Shown in pieces: positions 34,902-45,954 of a DNA stretch of 64,000 nucleotides. The position numbers and the translations under genes were made by a program. Below the pieces are notes generated by a model. That model made no database searches. It had not been told where the DNA came from and saw only the letters and a list, made by a program, of their open reading frames with translations. Numbering within the stretch: the stretch's first letter is position 1; the number at the start of each line of letters is the position of its first letter. Source of the stretch: Siphonodentalium dalli. Its lineage: Eukaryota; Mollusca; Scaphopoda; Gadilida; Siphonodentaliidae. Location: positions 131,647,282 through 131,711,281 of the forward strand of contig CP136062.1 in NCBI GenBank assembly GCA_032622095.1, in the 5' to 3' direction.

Positions 34902-35396
34902 TTAAAGGTACTCAATCCGATAAAACTCCTCTCAATTACTATTTCAATGGCTTCGGGGGTCAAAAATATTTGATTCGAGTCGAGGAAGTCACCCATCAAA
35001 GCTCAGATTTGTTAGATATCGATTTTAGAAATCTATTATTTTTCATTATCGGGAATACTTTCTGGCCCAGCTCTCATGCAAAATTGCGTTTTTATTACCA
35101 CTTGATTTTAGCCTAGAGAGTTATCCATCCTTGTCTGTTTGAATAGAGTTTTGGTGTTAAATCTCGAGCAGGATACGAAATTGACGGCAATTATTAGTAC
35201 TCATCTCGAGAACATAACAAATTTCAAAAATCAATATCTAATAACTCTGAGCTTTGTTTGATGGGTTCCTCGACTAGAATCAAATACTTTTTACCCCCCA
35301 AAGCCAAAGAAATAGTAATATAGGACCCTCTGATCGGATTGTTGTTGTTGGAATCTGTTGAGATGGGGACCCTCTTTACGGATTGAGTACCTTTAA
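34902..35396. mobile_element. TTAA-flanked element, family TTAAAGGTACTCAATCCG
   Basis: 495 bp from TTAA 34902-34905 to TTAA 35393-35396. Ends are TTAAAGGTACTCAATCCG and its complement. Longer inverted similarity continues inward (GAGGAAGTCACCCATCAAAG versus CTTTGTTTGATGGGTTCCTC). No ORF is present. A second, partial copy starts at 37389, and a right-half copy is at 42118-42260. Confidence 0.8.
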
Positions 35397-35469
35397 TGGC
35401 GCATTTGTCGAATGGGTGTAGTGGCTGTACTAATCTTAACATAATCAGTTTGAGGTAGTGAAATAAGCA

Positions 35470-35940
35470 TATGTGACCCGCCATATCAAATCCAGTCGGA
35501 AGTCGGGATTTGTTTTACCCTGTGCCAATGCATTCTCTTATATGTGCGAGTCGACCATAGGTCGCCTCGCATATATAAGAGAATGCATTGGCCTAACAAT
35601 TTTTTACAATTTTAATAATTTGTTCTTGTATTCTTTAACAATTTTATAATTTCACCCATACAGAGCCCCAGACAAACATGAGCAGACGACACTCTTCTAG
35701 GTGCTTCTATATATTTGTGGGGCTCCCTGCAGGGTAATGGATGTTTTTTTTATTTTATGTCCTAAAAATTGTAAGAAACATTTATTTAAAAAACATGATA
35801 AAACATTGTTAGGCCAATGCATTCTCTTATATATGCGAGGCGACCTATGGTCGACTAGCATATATAAGAGAATGCATTGGCACAGGGTAAAACAATCCCG
35901 ACTTACGACTGGATTTGATATGGCGGGTCACATATAATAT
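35470..35940. mobile_element. Nested palindrome: two inverted arms, each a hairpin
   Basis: Arms of about 120-135 bases (about 35470-35600 and about 35810-35940) are complementary over GTGACCCGCCATATCAAATC, CCCTGTGCCAATGCATTC and GGCCTAACAAT. Each arm is itself a 68-bp palindrome (35525-35592 and 35815-35882) built on CCAATGCATTCTCTTATAT. The middle of about 220 bases has no ORF. It is related to the hairpins of the TTAA family at 46775. Confidence 0.8.
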
Positions 35941-36719
35941 ATCTATAAAAACCATAAACTACTTTCTGGACATGATGCGCAGAACAATGCAGTATTGTTT
36001 CTTGATTAAACAAAGTATTCGAAGGGCACATAAAATCAGATGCTATTCGGACCAGTCTATCTGTGTTATATCCCCTTATGGCCACGAACCTCCGCATCTT
36101 CTCTTGTAAACACGTACATAATCCCTGGATTTGTTGTTTAATAGTAAACAAAAGTAACCTAAACTGGTAGAAAACGTTTGTAATTCTGTTTGCCTTCATT
36201 TGCATTGTTCAATTGTTGTAAATACCGAACCGGGGTATCTATATACGCATGCAATGACGCATTGCGTGGGTATATGACATCCGACAGGTGATTGTCTTTC
36301 CATTTTCTATCATTAAGGTGTCGCGATGGTTGGGATATTAATCACATTCAACGTTTCTGTGAATTATATGATGCCGTTACCAGGGATTCAAATTAAATAT
36401 CCGTTCTTCGTGGTATGTTGTGACCCAAGTATGTATATTTAAAGTCACACATTATATGTATAGCGTATACGTTCGGAGATTTTTTTGACGTCATCATTCT
36501 GTTTATAAGGGTTGAGAGGATAATTGACTTTGGGACAAATAGTTTTTTATATTGGGATTTTTTTTATTTAGGTTCTCAAAACGTTCGCATGTGAATATAA
36601 GTTATGGAATGGCGATTGAAGTATATAGCGCTGGGAATAAAACGGTATATTTATATATTGAAAATCGGAAATAATGAACACGCTGGTCAGTAAACCGATA
36701 TGCGGGCGTCATGCAGTAA

Positions 36720-37145
36720 GGATACGTTCATACACTGGCAAGTTTGCACGGTATGGTTTGCAGGCATTTTGTCGTAGAAAACGATATGGTGCCATAATAT
36801 GAACGGAAACAAGCATATAGAGTGCATCTGTGGAATTCTGTGCCACAGCTAACTACGTGCGAAGTAAAATATCCGTAGTTCCACTAGTAACGATGCTACC
36901 GGAATTTGCCTGTAAATATCATGCAATTATCTCGCAAGAATAAATCATACAGGTATTTGAAGGCAAATTCCAATAGCACTGTTACAATTGGAATTAGATA
37001 AATGTTACTGCTCATGTCTTTCGCTTTAGTAAAGATGCATGTTATGTGCACGTTTCCGTTCATATTCTGTCACCATGTGGTTTTATATGACGAAATGCCT
37101 GCAAAAACATACCGTGCAAACTTGCCAGCGTATGAACGTAGCCTA
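36720..37145. mobile_element. Foldback element, family TACGTTCATAC
   Basis: The left arm 36720-36815 (TACGTTCATACACTGGCAAG, then TTTGCACGGTATG) and right arm 37050-37145 are complementary for about 95 bases with some mismatches. An inner inverted pair (GGAATTTGCCT versus AGGCAAATTCC) gives a second stem. No ORF. Confidence 0.75.
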
Positions 37146-37388
37146 AACCGCATGCACATCGGACTATATAATACAGTTAGAGTTTTCCATATCAGGGCTA
37201 GTCTAATTAGTTAAAAGTAGTCAATTTAGAAGTTGTACCAACAATTGCAACCAAAGAAAGATGTATATGATAGGCAATGCCTATTTATGCGTTGACAGTA
37301 TAGAGTTCAGAGAAAATTCAGATATCAGTAATTAGTTCTCAAGAAAAACAAAATCTTAGTCGAGCGCATTCAGAAATTCGGGGTAAAT

Positions 37389-37827
37389 TTAAAGGTACTC
37401 AATCCGATCAGAGGATCCCCATATCATCAAGATACAACAACAACATTTCTTCAAAACACGCTTTAGTTATCAGAATCGATTAATTGCTACAAAATAATGC
37501 GAACCGCTGTTAAACTATGGTATAAAATTTCCCAAAACGTGTTATTTATCAACATGTTGTTCAACTAAATATGGCCGTATTATCACTTGAGTTTCACGAA
37601 ATTTGGCCGTATTGCCACTTTATTTTAGTGTTATCCATCTTCATCCGCAATTTTGTCCGAGACCGTCCGTTTGACGACGTGTTTCTGGACCACAAATAAT
37701 TGCATATCTCGAGAAATAACAAACTTCAAATATCGATACTGATCACTCTGAGCCTTGATGGTGGGTTCCTCGACTCCAATCAAATATTTTTTACCCCCGA
37801 AGCCATTGAAATAGTAATGTGCGAGCG
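37389..37827. mobile_element. TTAAAGGTACTCAATCCG family, interrupted copy
   Basis: Starts at TTAA 37389-37392 with AAAGGTACTCAATCCGATCA. Near its right side it carries AACAAACTTCAAATATCG, GATCACTCTGAG, GGGTTCCTCGACT and GAAATAGTAAT, as in the other copies. It is broken at 37828 by another TTAA element; the continuation at 38338 (TTCGGATTAT) matches 42245. Confidence 0.75.
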
Positions 37828-38337
37828 TTAAAGGCACGTGCGGCCTTAACCGTCGAAAATATTCATATTTGTTCCAAACACCGTAAACAGAAAAACATTA
37901 AAACGCATACAGTTCCGTTCATATATACCATGAGCATCGCGTAAACAGCATGTTATCATAAATACCTACTATATTTTACCTAAGCAAGAGTCTGATTGTG
38001 TTACAGAAGACAGCACAATGCTACTGGCTAATCACACACAAATGGCATAAACGCTCTTTAATTATTAGTTCCATATCAGGTATTCACCAACAAAGAACTC
38101 TCTTTATGTTTACCATCATAATATAAACAAACACCAGAAAAGTAACTTTTTATGCTTTTGTTTACATAAGAATGGTCAAACATATGACCATTATAAACAT
38201 ACTGTTTATGCGATATTTCTTATTTGTATACGGACAAAGTCTATCTACATTTTGATGTTCTTTCTGTTTGTGGCGGTTTTTGACGGGTGGAGATATTTTC
38301 ACAGGATACCCACCGCCAAGACCAACCGTGTCTTTAA
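37828..38337. mobile_element. TTAA-flanked element, family TTAAAGGCACG, copy 1
   Basis: 510 bp bounded by TTAA at 37828-37831 and 38334-38337. Ends are TTAAAGGCACG and CGTGTCTTTAA. It is a close relative of 58731-59241 throughout (shared AAACAGAAAAACATTAAAAC, CATGTTATCATAAA, ATATTTTCACAGGATACC). It is inserted in a TTAAAGGTACTC-family repeat: the uninterrupted relative at 42240 reads GGTAATTCGGATTAT where this copy is flanked by GCG-TTAA and TTAA-TTCGGATTAT. No transposase. Confidence 0.88.
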
Positions 38338-38391
38338 TTCGGATTATTCATCTTTAATTATGCAGATTTAGTTCACATTCTGTCGATATCA

Positions 38392-38751
38392 ATGTTCTGT
38401 CGATATCAATGGAACGTTGACAACGTTGTCCAAATTTATCACCACGCACTCAACTTGGAGCAGAAAACAAGCAAAAATGAAACATTGAAGCTTATTCTCA
38501 CAATGCATCGAGCATTTCGTCACTTTGTGGAGCTGTTTTCATCGAACAGTTTAAGCTGGGTTCATCAAGCACCTCCTGGATCCGGAGTTGTGACCGAAGA
38601 ACAACGGGCGTATAAAAATGAACAAATGTCAGAGCACCAGATGTTTATGATAGATGATGATTCTGCATCTTTTGAAGCTTGTTTGCCATCTGAGAAGTGT
38701 CGCATTCGAATTTTATGGCATTTTTTTTATATGTTCTTGGCGTATTTCTAA
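38392..38751 (+). CDS. Possible exon fragment, function unknown
   Basis: A 119-codon open frame with coding-like composition. An amphipathic segment (LILTMHRAFRHFVELF) is followed by an acidic stretch (MIDDDSASFEACLPS). I recognise no family. The first ATG lies after a small duplication of CTGTCGATATCAATG, so the true left edge could be a splice acceptor such as ATGCAG near 38360-38365. No strong donor was found before the frame stops. It may be an exon of a gene continuing at 39872, or chance. Confidence 0.25.
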   Translation: MFCRYQWNVDNVVQIYHHALNLEQKTSKNETLKLILTMHRAFRHFVELFSSNSLSWVHQAPPGSGVVTEEQRAYKNEQMSEHQMFMIDDDSASFEACLPSEKCRIRILWHFFYMFLAYF

Positions 38752-38778
38752 ATTGTACACATTTTAGTGAGGTATAGG

Positions 38779-39674
38779 CACCCCATGCACCCGGACATGC
38801 TCGTAGCGGAAGACATGCTCGTATCGGAATAACCACATGGACCGCGATTTGCACATCGTCTTTAGTTGTCGTAAGTTATTTCATAAAAACACGGTTTATT
38901 TTACCTTGATTTTTTTTAAACGTTAACAGCGATAATCGGTCTACATAAATGAGCGGTTGTGGTTTCCGCAATTTGCATATTACTGTTCGATAATCGGGTT
39001 TTATACGAAAACTATGACCTGAAATACTTACTCGATATAAGTTTTATCAAATTTTAATGAATCTTTGCATTGACACATTATATAATATACAGTCTCTCAA
39101 ATGATGATATCTTAGCTTCAAAATGGACTGGACATGTTTGCGATGTCAATCATATTAGTGCCCGAAAAATTAGTTTCCATGGAGACACTCACTTGATTTT
39201 GGGGCATGTCTATAGCAAACGTAAAACCACTGCTATAGACATACATATGTTCTTGCTATGACTTGCATATATGGTGATTTTTTACTATGGAAAATGTAGA
39301 AACATGACTGAAAATGTTGTCTATTATATTAAGGAAATATCCGCGGAAATAGCAATGTATGCAAAGACTATATTGTCTGGGCTGTTACCACGGAAATCGT
39401 AATTTTATGTAAGAAATGCTAATTTTGCCACAATTTTTGGCCTAACTTCCCGGTAAAATAGGATTAAACTGCGTCCATCATCCATGTTTAAAGAAGTTTG
39501 ATGTACAGTTGGGTAAATTATAGCCACAAATAGTACCACCACCGTCAACAACTGGTATGTGTTGGTTTCGGTGCAACATGTGTCTAACCGTGAACGGTGT
39601 GCAAATCGCGGGCCACGTGGTTATTCCGCTACGAGCATGTCTTCCGCTACGAGCATTTCCGGATGCATGGGGTG
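38779..39674. mobile_element. TIR element (896 bp) with ATAGG target duplication
   Basis: Ends are CACCCCATGCA and its complement TGCATGGGGTG. Inverted repeats of about 80 bases include two copies of ATGCTCGTAGCGGA, or a variant, at each end, plus GCGATTTGCAC. ATAGG is present at 38774-38778 and 39675-39679. The interior has no transposase. It lies between the two exon-like stretches at 38392 and 39872. Confidence 0.85.
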
Positions 39675-39871
39675 ATAGGGAGGGGTAGGGGTAAGTAATT
39701 CCCCTATACTATGCATAATGTTACAGATAACGAGCCGAATTTGGTTTGAACTTGAAGGGGCGTTATCATATAATTGTGATATATACAACACAATTGAACA
39801 TAGATTCATTATTGTATTTTTTTACGAATTTAAATTTAAATTGTTTTTTATTTTATTATTATTTTTGCAAG

Positions 39872-39979
39872 GAGCGTGAAAAGGCCACATTGGAGCTAAC
39901 ACTGGCAGTATTGTATGAAGATCGAGATGGTCTTAATGTCGATACATGTAGTTATTCTCTAATTTTATGTGAAGAGTAA
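39872..39979 (+). CDS. Possible terminal exon, function unknown
   Basis: A T-rich tract (39843-39867) ending in GCAAG looks like a 3' splice site. The frame from 39872 encodes EREKATLELTLAVLYEDRDG and 15 further residues, then a TAA at 39977. The composition is unlike the surrounding AT-rich DNA. The phase at 39872 would be 0, and I could not pair it with a clear donor in the 38392-38751 frame. Weak call. Confidence 0.2.
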   Translation, partial: EREKATLELTLAVLYEDRDGLNVDTCSYSLILCEE

Positions 39980-40089
39980 TGGCTAAGGCAGTTTTTTATG
40001 AAGTATAAGGGGCTCAATAGAACAATTTGACGCACGGGTGGAATGACTATATGCCAATTGTTTTTTTGCAGAATTTTTGCTGGGCGAGT

Positions 40090-40210
40090 GTAAGTTACTT
40101 GTTCATACCAGATCATTGTCATGGAGTATATTATATGGAACATGTTTTGTGGTAGAGCAAATTGATTATACTTTCCAAAACGTATGAATATACATAGAAC
40201 TAAATAGCTA
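40090..40210 (+). repeat. Direct repeat unit, copy 1 (copy 2 at 41187-41307)
   Basis: TAAGTTACTTG, CATACCAGATCATTGTCATG, GGTAGAGCAAATTGATTATA and CTTTCCAAAA occur in order in both copies. They are about 90% alike by eye, the same way round and 1.1 kb apart. Confidence 0.75.
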
Positions 40211-41186
40211 AATAATTTTATAAAATATATAAAATATCGATTTTTTTCTGTCGTGAATTTGCTCACGAGAAGTCACAACAATAGCTACTAGTATCTGCAA
40301 CTACAGCTTACTCTGAATGACAAATGTTTACAATTTGTTTTTCATAACATCTACTAATGGCAGTCTATTGAACGAAAATGGCACCACATCTTCGATTGGC
40401 AAGCCCTAATAATGTAGTATAACGTTTTTGTGCTTGCTGAATATAATTGGTGGTCCGGAAAGTGGTTCTCCAGAAAACGGATACTCCTATAATATATCAC
40501 AACCAAATTAATGACAATGGTGTCCTCACACAATAAACTGATTTTACCTCATGCGAAATACGAATATGGTTATGTTTCGTCTGAGATGCCGAGAATGTTT
40601 TCAGGTTTCCAGACATTAACTTACAACAACAACAGCAAAACAAAAACAACAACAACAACATATAATTCTATTCAATAAAATCTAATTGCAGATAGGAATG
40701 TGGCTTTTTCTCATGAACACTATTGTTAGATGCACATGACAAAACAATTAGTCCACCCGCTATCGCGAGACACTGGGTTTAAAACACTAAATTGGTAGGT
40801 TGATCACAGGAAGCCTTTCGTCAATCAGAAAAATCTACTGGAAAATTAGAATCGTTATTCCCTGCATATCCAAATAAAAGGTCAGACAAACATTGGACTT
40901 TTGTCCATTTATTTCCGTGAAAAGGTTCGACTCTAGTTCTTACAGCATATTGGTACCAATTAAAATATCTGGCAAATAAGAAACCTGAATTCTCTGTGTT
41001 TTTGGAGATCCATAGTCCCATTTATACACCAGTACACACACGAGTCCTATGTGAATTTGCTATCGCGAAGGTTGGCAAGGAAATGAAATTACAGAAACAA
41101 TGTCGGTAGAATGATCTCTGGAAGCCGTGGACCATTCACCAAAAAATAAACGGCTTGCAAATAAGAAACATGAGTCTTGTCTAATC

Positions 41187-41307
41187 TTTGGTAAGTTACT
41201 TGGTCATACCAGATCATTGTCATGGAGTATCTAACATGGAACATAATTTTGTGGTAGAGCAAATTGATTATACTTTCCAAAAATGTATGAATACATAGAA
41301 CGTCGAA
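41187..41307 (+). repeat. Direct repeat unit, copy 2 (copy 1 at 40090-40210)
   Basis: Same ordered blocks as copy 1. Directly downstream lies the start of the next repeat pair at about 41325, so these may be pieces of one longer dispersed repeat. Confidence 0.75.
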
Positions 41308-41324
41308 TAAATTTTTTTAATTTG

Positions 41325-41430
41325 GTCTTGGAAGTGCAGATGACTGATTTCAAGGGTGATAAATCAGGCTTTTTCCCCCGGTGGAGTGCCATACAGAGCT
41401 GTCCCACAACATATTCCAAAAACATATAAC
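41325..41430 (+). repeat. Direct repeat unit, copy 1 (copy 2 at 41938-42050)
   Basis: Both copies share GGAAGTGCAGATGACTGATT, TCAAGGG, GATAAATCAGGCT, GGTGGAGTGCCAT and AGAGCTGTCCCACAACATAT. The copies diverge after AAAAACATA. Confidence 0.75.
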
Positions 41431-41937
41431 ACATCATAAGGCCGGACAGAACGAGGGCGTACGCTCTCCCGGGATGTTGGTAATGTGGCGAGAGGACTAT
41501 GTTATCGGGACATAGAATAATTGACCTCATATATATAGGCAGTCTAAGGCCATTTTGAAAACCGCTTGACAAAACAAAACGCGGACTTTTTCTATGTTTA
41601 GGAAATCCTATCTTAATCTTATCTATTAAATCTATAAATGCCAGAGCTACTCAGGTAGCAATACACGATTTCTGGCCATTTTCACTATTTGGGGGTACTG
41701 TATACTACAATCCTCTGCTGGTAATTGATAAGCAGCACATGAATGCTGCATATACAAGATACAGAAAAGGTCAGAGCATTCTCTGCTTGTATTTTGACAG
41801 GAATTGTCACATCACAAGTGGAATTATCTCCCTTAACTGCAGCATCTTTATTTTTACAATATTTTTGGCCGAAATTGGCCGTCTTCGACCCCATAGCTAA
41901 TTATGACAGAGCGAATGTCGTAGACATTTTAGAAATT

Positions 41938-42050
41938 TTGTCTTGGAAGTGCAGATGACTGATTTCAAGGGAGATAAATCAGGCTGTTTTTCCGGTGGAG
42001 TGCCATGCAGAGCTGTCCCACAACATATTCCAAAAACATACTTCGTACTC
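41938..42050 (+). repeat. Direct repeat unit, copy 2 (copy 1 at 41325-41430)
   Basis: Near-identical to copy 1 over about 105 bases. It is followed within 70 bases by the right half of a TTAAAGGTACTC-family element. Confidence 0.75.
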
Positions 42051-42117
42051 AAACATCATCCCGGTTTGTTTTCTATGGTATTTAATGGTATTGTCCAGGC
42101 TGCCAAAAAGTACATAT

Positions 42118-42260
42118 CTCGGGAAATAACAAATTTCAAAAATCGATATCTGATCACTCTGAGCTTTGCTGGGTGGGTTCCTCGACTCGATCAAAATATA
42201 TTTTTTATCCCGAACCCAAAGAAATAGTAATAGGGGAACGGTAATTCGGATTATGCATCT
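42118..42260. mobile_element. Right-half copy of the TTAAAGGTACTC family (uninterrupted)
   Basis: CTCGGGAAATAACAAATTTC, GATCACTCTGAGCTTTG, GGGTTCCTCGACTC and AAAGAAATAGTAATAGG match 37700-37827. Then GGTAATTCGGATTATGCATC matches 38334-38355. It therefore shows the arrangement before the 37828-38337 insertion. Confidence 0.7.
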
Positions 42261-42449
42261 GTAAATTATAAGTAGAACATGCATGGGGTCTGGAAAACAT
42301 TTATGTCGAGACGGGACGTCAACGCAAGACGCCCGCTGAGTATAGAACAAGAAAACCATAGTCAGAAATGGTAACGCCACCAAGATTATAGTATTACATA
42401 TAAATAGAAATTATAAAAAATACATAAAATATTTTGATAACAATTGCGT

Positions 42450-43049
42450 TTAAAGGGGTACTGTACGCCATTTTCAATAAATTCCCGGTGATAACAACGA
42501 TCTATTATCGATACTATATAGAAATATAAGTAATTTGAGTCGAAGATGTATTCTGTAAACGCTCAGGTTAATAGGCTATCTTAAAATTTAATAATTTAAA
42601 AGTTAATAATTTAATATAAATTGATTTTATGGCTCCAGCCATAAAATGGCGTCTCTTAAAATTGGAATTTCCGTGTACAAAACGTAATCAAATTATAATT
42701 GAGGGATACTGGATTAATAAAACAATTGCACACACGATCGTTTGAAACATTATGCTTATACGGGGAGAAAACCCAAGCCACTCATTGACTAGTGACCATA
42801 CACTAACTTAAATGAGTATATGGGACTGCTAAGCATATAATATAATGTTTATTTGATTCATTTGGTTGAAAACTGTACAAATATTACTCGACAACGACAA
42901 TTTGTATTTTTGCATTCCGGTAAATTTGCCATCCGTAACAATACTTCGTACTCAACAGACTTTCAAAAAATGGAAAAGTTGTTACCTTATTCTCCGACTC
43001 GGGGATTATAGAAACCAACAACAACATCTTGGGTACAGTACCCCTTTAA
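42450..43049. mobile_element. TTAA-flanked element, family TTAAAGGGGTACTGTAC
   Basis: 600 bp with TTAA at 42450-42453 and 43046-43049. Terminal inverted repeats are TTAAAGGGGTACTGTAC and the exact complement. A frame of 63 codons inside (42866-43057) has no known motif. No transposase. Confidence 0.82.
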
Positions 43050-43315
43050 ACAAGTGATCCTTCAAATTATTACTAACAAAGCAAGTAAACGACTGTGGGG
43101 TCACTCAACAGATTATAAAGACTTGGACTTAGTATACTGTAAATAGTAAAATTTAAATGAAATAATTAAAAGATAAAATTTAGCAAGTAGTAAAAGTTAT
43201 TTTTCTCATTTAAACTTTTTTTTTTGGTTAAATAAAGCAATAATTTAAATGTAACATTTGTTTTAAAATGATTGACCGTGGCTCTTCCAATAATTGCGCG
43301 ACTGACCTGGTCAAT

Positions 43316-43540
43316 TGTTCTTAAGAAGTTGTTTTGAGAATTACTATGGAGGGAAATAGTTATGGCTGTGGCTTCGCAAGTAATTAACTTGGTGACGTGA
43401 TGTTAACAAATCTGAACTCCAGTAAACCAAGGACGCTCCATACCAATTATAAGGTAATTTAATAATTCTTTAGAAGTTGTTTTAAGATTTACTATGGAGG
43501 GAAAGAATTGTGGTGCTGGCTTCGCAACTATTTGACCTCA
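43316..43540 (+). repeat. Tandem duplication, about 142-bp period
   Basis: Two units share GAAGTTGTTTT, ACTATGGAGGGAAA and GGCTTCGCAA in order (from about 43325 and about 43468). No function is evident. Confidence 0.65.
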
Positions 43541-43975
43541 TTGTAACAAATATAAATATTAGTCACTCAGGCAATAGATGTATCTATTCTGTATATTAAG
43601 TTATTGGGTCTTACGTGTCTTGAGATGTCTAAATAGTTTTCGATGGACAGATCGCACAAGGGACCCACGCCAATCTTCTCTGTTGGGATTCCAATTGTTG
43701 GCTTATTAAATATGCACATATGCTTAAGATACAGTCACGCGCGAAGCACGCTCCCGTAAGTCGGGTTTTGGATCACAGTTAATGAAAATATCATTGAAAT
43801 AATCGGTTTCCCCCAATAAACATCCATATATTCAATATACATGTTTTGGAGCAGAATTAGGCAGTCCATATTGGACGCCATCATGGAATTTATTTTGTTT
43901 TGTTTTAATTTTCACACATATTTATTAGTTATGTGGATGGAGTTCTCATTAAACCTCACATCCTTATATTGGTTA

Positions 43976-44104
43976 CAGTAATGCCCAAAGTAATTGACCA
44001 CTTAACCACATCAGACTTATTGGTAATTTTTCAGGATTTAAAATCCTGAAAAATTACAAATAATTCTGCTCTGGTTAAGTGGTCAATTACTTTGAACATT
44101 ACTG
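43976..44104. mobile_element. TA-flanked mariner-like MITE, copy 1
   Basis: 129 bp between TA dinucleotides (43974-43975, 44105-44106). The ends CAGTAATGCCCAAAGTAATT and its near complement fold into almost the whole element. The centre is GGATTTAAAATCC. TA duplication and size fit Tc1/mariner-derived MITEs. Confidence 0.85.
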
Positions 44105-44150
44105 TATGAGGATTGAGTTATCATTAAACCTCAAATCCTTATATTGGTTA

Positions 44151-44279
44151 CAGTAATGCCCAAAGTAATTGACCACTTAACCACAGCATAATTATGGGTA
44201 ATTTTTCAGGATTTAAAATCATGAAAAAATACCCATAATTTTGCTGTGGTTAAGTGATCAATTACTTTGGACATTACTG
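44151..44279. mobile_element. TA-flanked mariner-like MITE, copy 2
   Basis: Same family and same length as the copy 175 bases upstream, again between TA dinucleotides (44149-44150, 44280-44281). The 40-odd bases before each (ATTAAACCTCA, ATCCTTATATTGGTTA) are also duplicated. The pair therefore arose by segmental tandem duplication rather than two insertions. Confidence 0.85.
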
Positions 44280-44299
44280 TATGTATATGGAGTTAAACC

Positions 44300-45426
44300 T
44301 CACAACAGTGTGTTGGGGATTTGGACCTTGACTTGGGACCTTTGGTTTTTAACGCAACAAATGCGCGTACACATTATACACAAATTTCTTATGTAACCAG
44401 AGTTTTTCTTGGATAAGGTGAGTTTGAAGCCTGCTAACATTTCAAAATGTTGTCAGTTTTGTATTCTCTGCAGCGGAACTCGACGCATTGAAGCAAAAGT
44501 TACAAGAGATAAAATGTGTACGTATCGAGACTATAATACAAATGAAAAAATAAATTCAGGGAGGGGTGGGCGATACAGGGAACTAAGGGTTGAACCGATA
44601 TAAATTTATAGAGCGATAATGACCAATGTTGACATATTAATATGCATCTCAACTCTACTGAACATTGCAACAAGGCTATAAAATAGGGGGTGTCATAATC
44701 TTAGTCATCTCTATATAGTGCCAGAATAGTCATTTATGGACATCTATAATATGTTGGGTTGGTACGTTATATGGACTCGGAGAAAAAGGGGTTTGTACCG
44801 ATCAACTGACATAAATTAGTGGAGCTATGTTGCCATGTAATGTATCGCGACTGTACTAAAGCAGCAATGACATAAAATGGGGGGGGGGGTATGAAATGAT
44901 CTCTATCTCTATAGATGGCACCAGGATTATATAGAAAGGAATAGCAATTGATATACGCATACGGTATACTATAGTAATACCATAGACATATAAGTACAAG
45001 TATCACGCGATAAAATATTAAGTAACGTGACTATAGCGATGAAAAAATTAAATAAATTGGACCGGGATTAGAGGTTGGGTTGGTTATATGTGGATAATTG
45101 GATATGGAATTCATACCGATGAAACGATACAAATTAGTGGAGCGATAAAGACCAATGTTGACACTTAGTCAGGCTACGCGGGAGAAAATAGGGGTTGATA
45201 CGATAGGCCGAAATAAATTTGTCGGGTGATAATGACCAATGTTGACGTATAAAGTAACGCGACTGTACTGTCGCACAATTATCAGATATAACGGTCAAAT
45301 ATGGACTCTAGTGCCCAATATGGAACAGCTCAGAAAACATTTGCACGGCCCTAAAATTTATTTAACAAGGCAATTGGCATCTGCCATATACAAATCGATT
45401 TATGTCGATAAATCTTTTATTTTTCA
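44300..45426. other. Diverged repeat-like AT-rich DNA, no gene
   Basis: The phrases ATAATGACCAATGTTGACATAT or AAGACCAATGTTGACACTT, and GGGGTTGATACGAT-like words, recur at about 44617, 45147 and 45227. This suggests old tandem copies. Nothing coding was found. Confidence 0.4.
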
Positions 45427-45680
45427 AAAATTTTAGCTCACACTTGGTGTGTGTGAGTGGGATACTTATATGTTCCTAAAATGACAGGGTACAGCACGTA
45501 ATTATTTTTTAGATCGAAGAAATGATTTTTTTTCGATGATAAAATTTAACACAGAATTTCCCATTCAAAATTTTGAGCTGAAATTTGGTGTGTATGTGTG
45601 TAATACTTATATATTCTTAAAATGACAGAGTTCAGCGCGTAATTATGTTTTAGATGGAAGAAATTGAATTTGTTTTCGAT
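45427..45680 (+). repeat. Tandem duplication, about 141-bp period
   Basis: Units at 45427 and 45568 share TTGGTGTGT, ATACTTATAT, AAAATGACAG, CGTAATTAT, TTTTAGAT and AAGAAAT in order. Confidence 0.7.
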
Positions 45681-45954
45681 AATAAATTTACACTACAGCG
45701 TGGACCGTGGACGGGTCATCGAGTATACGCATTTTATAAACAGGCTTTTGTCAATTGCCATTTTGGTCAAACTAAACCCTTTTCGACCGGGACAGCAGAT
45801 CCGAATAGTAGCTAAGATGTATTTAGATAGAATTATCAAAAGAATTTGACCGATTCGGGTGCAGTTTAAGAGAATCGAGTGGATAAATCTTGGTGATAAT
45901 TCCAGAAAATAAAGATGGCGGAGAATCACAATGAAACTACCCACAATTCACTTC

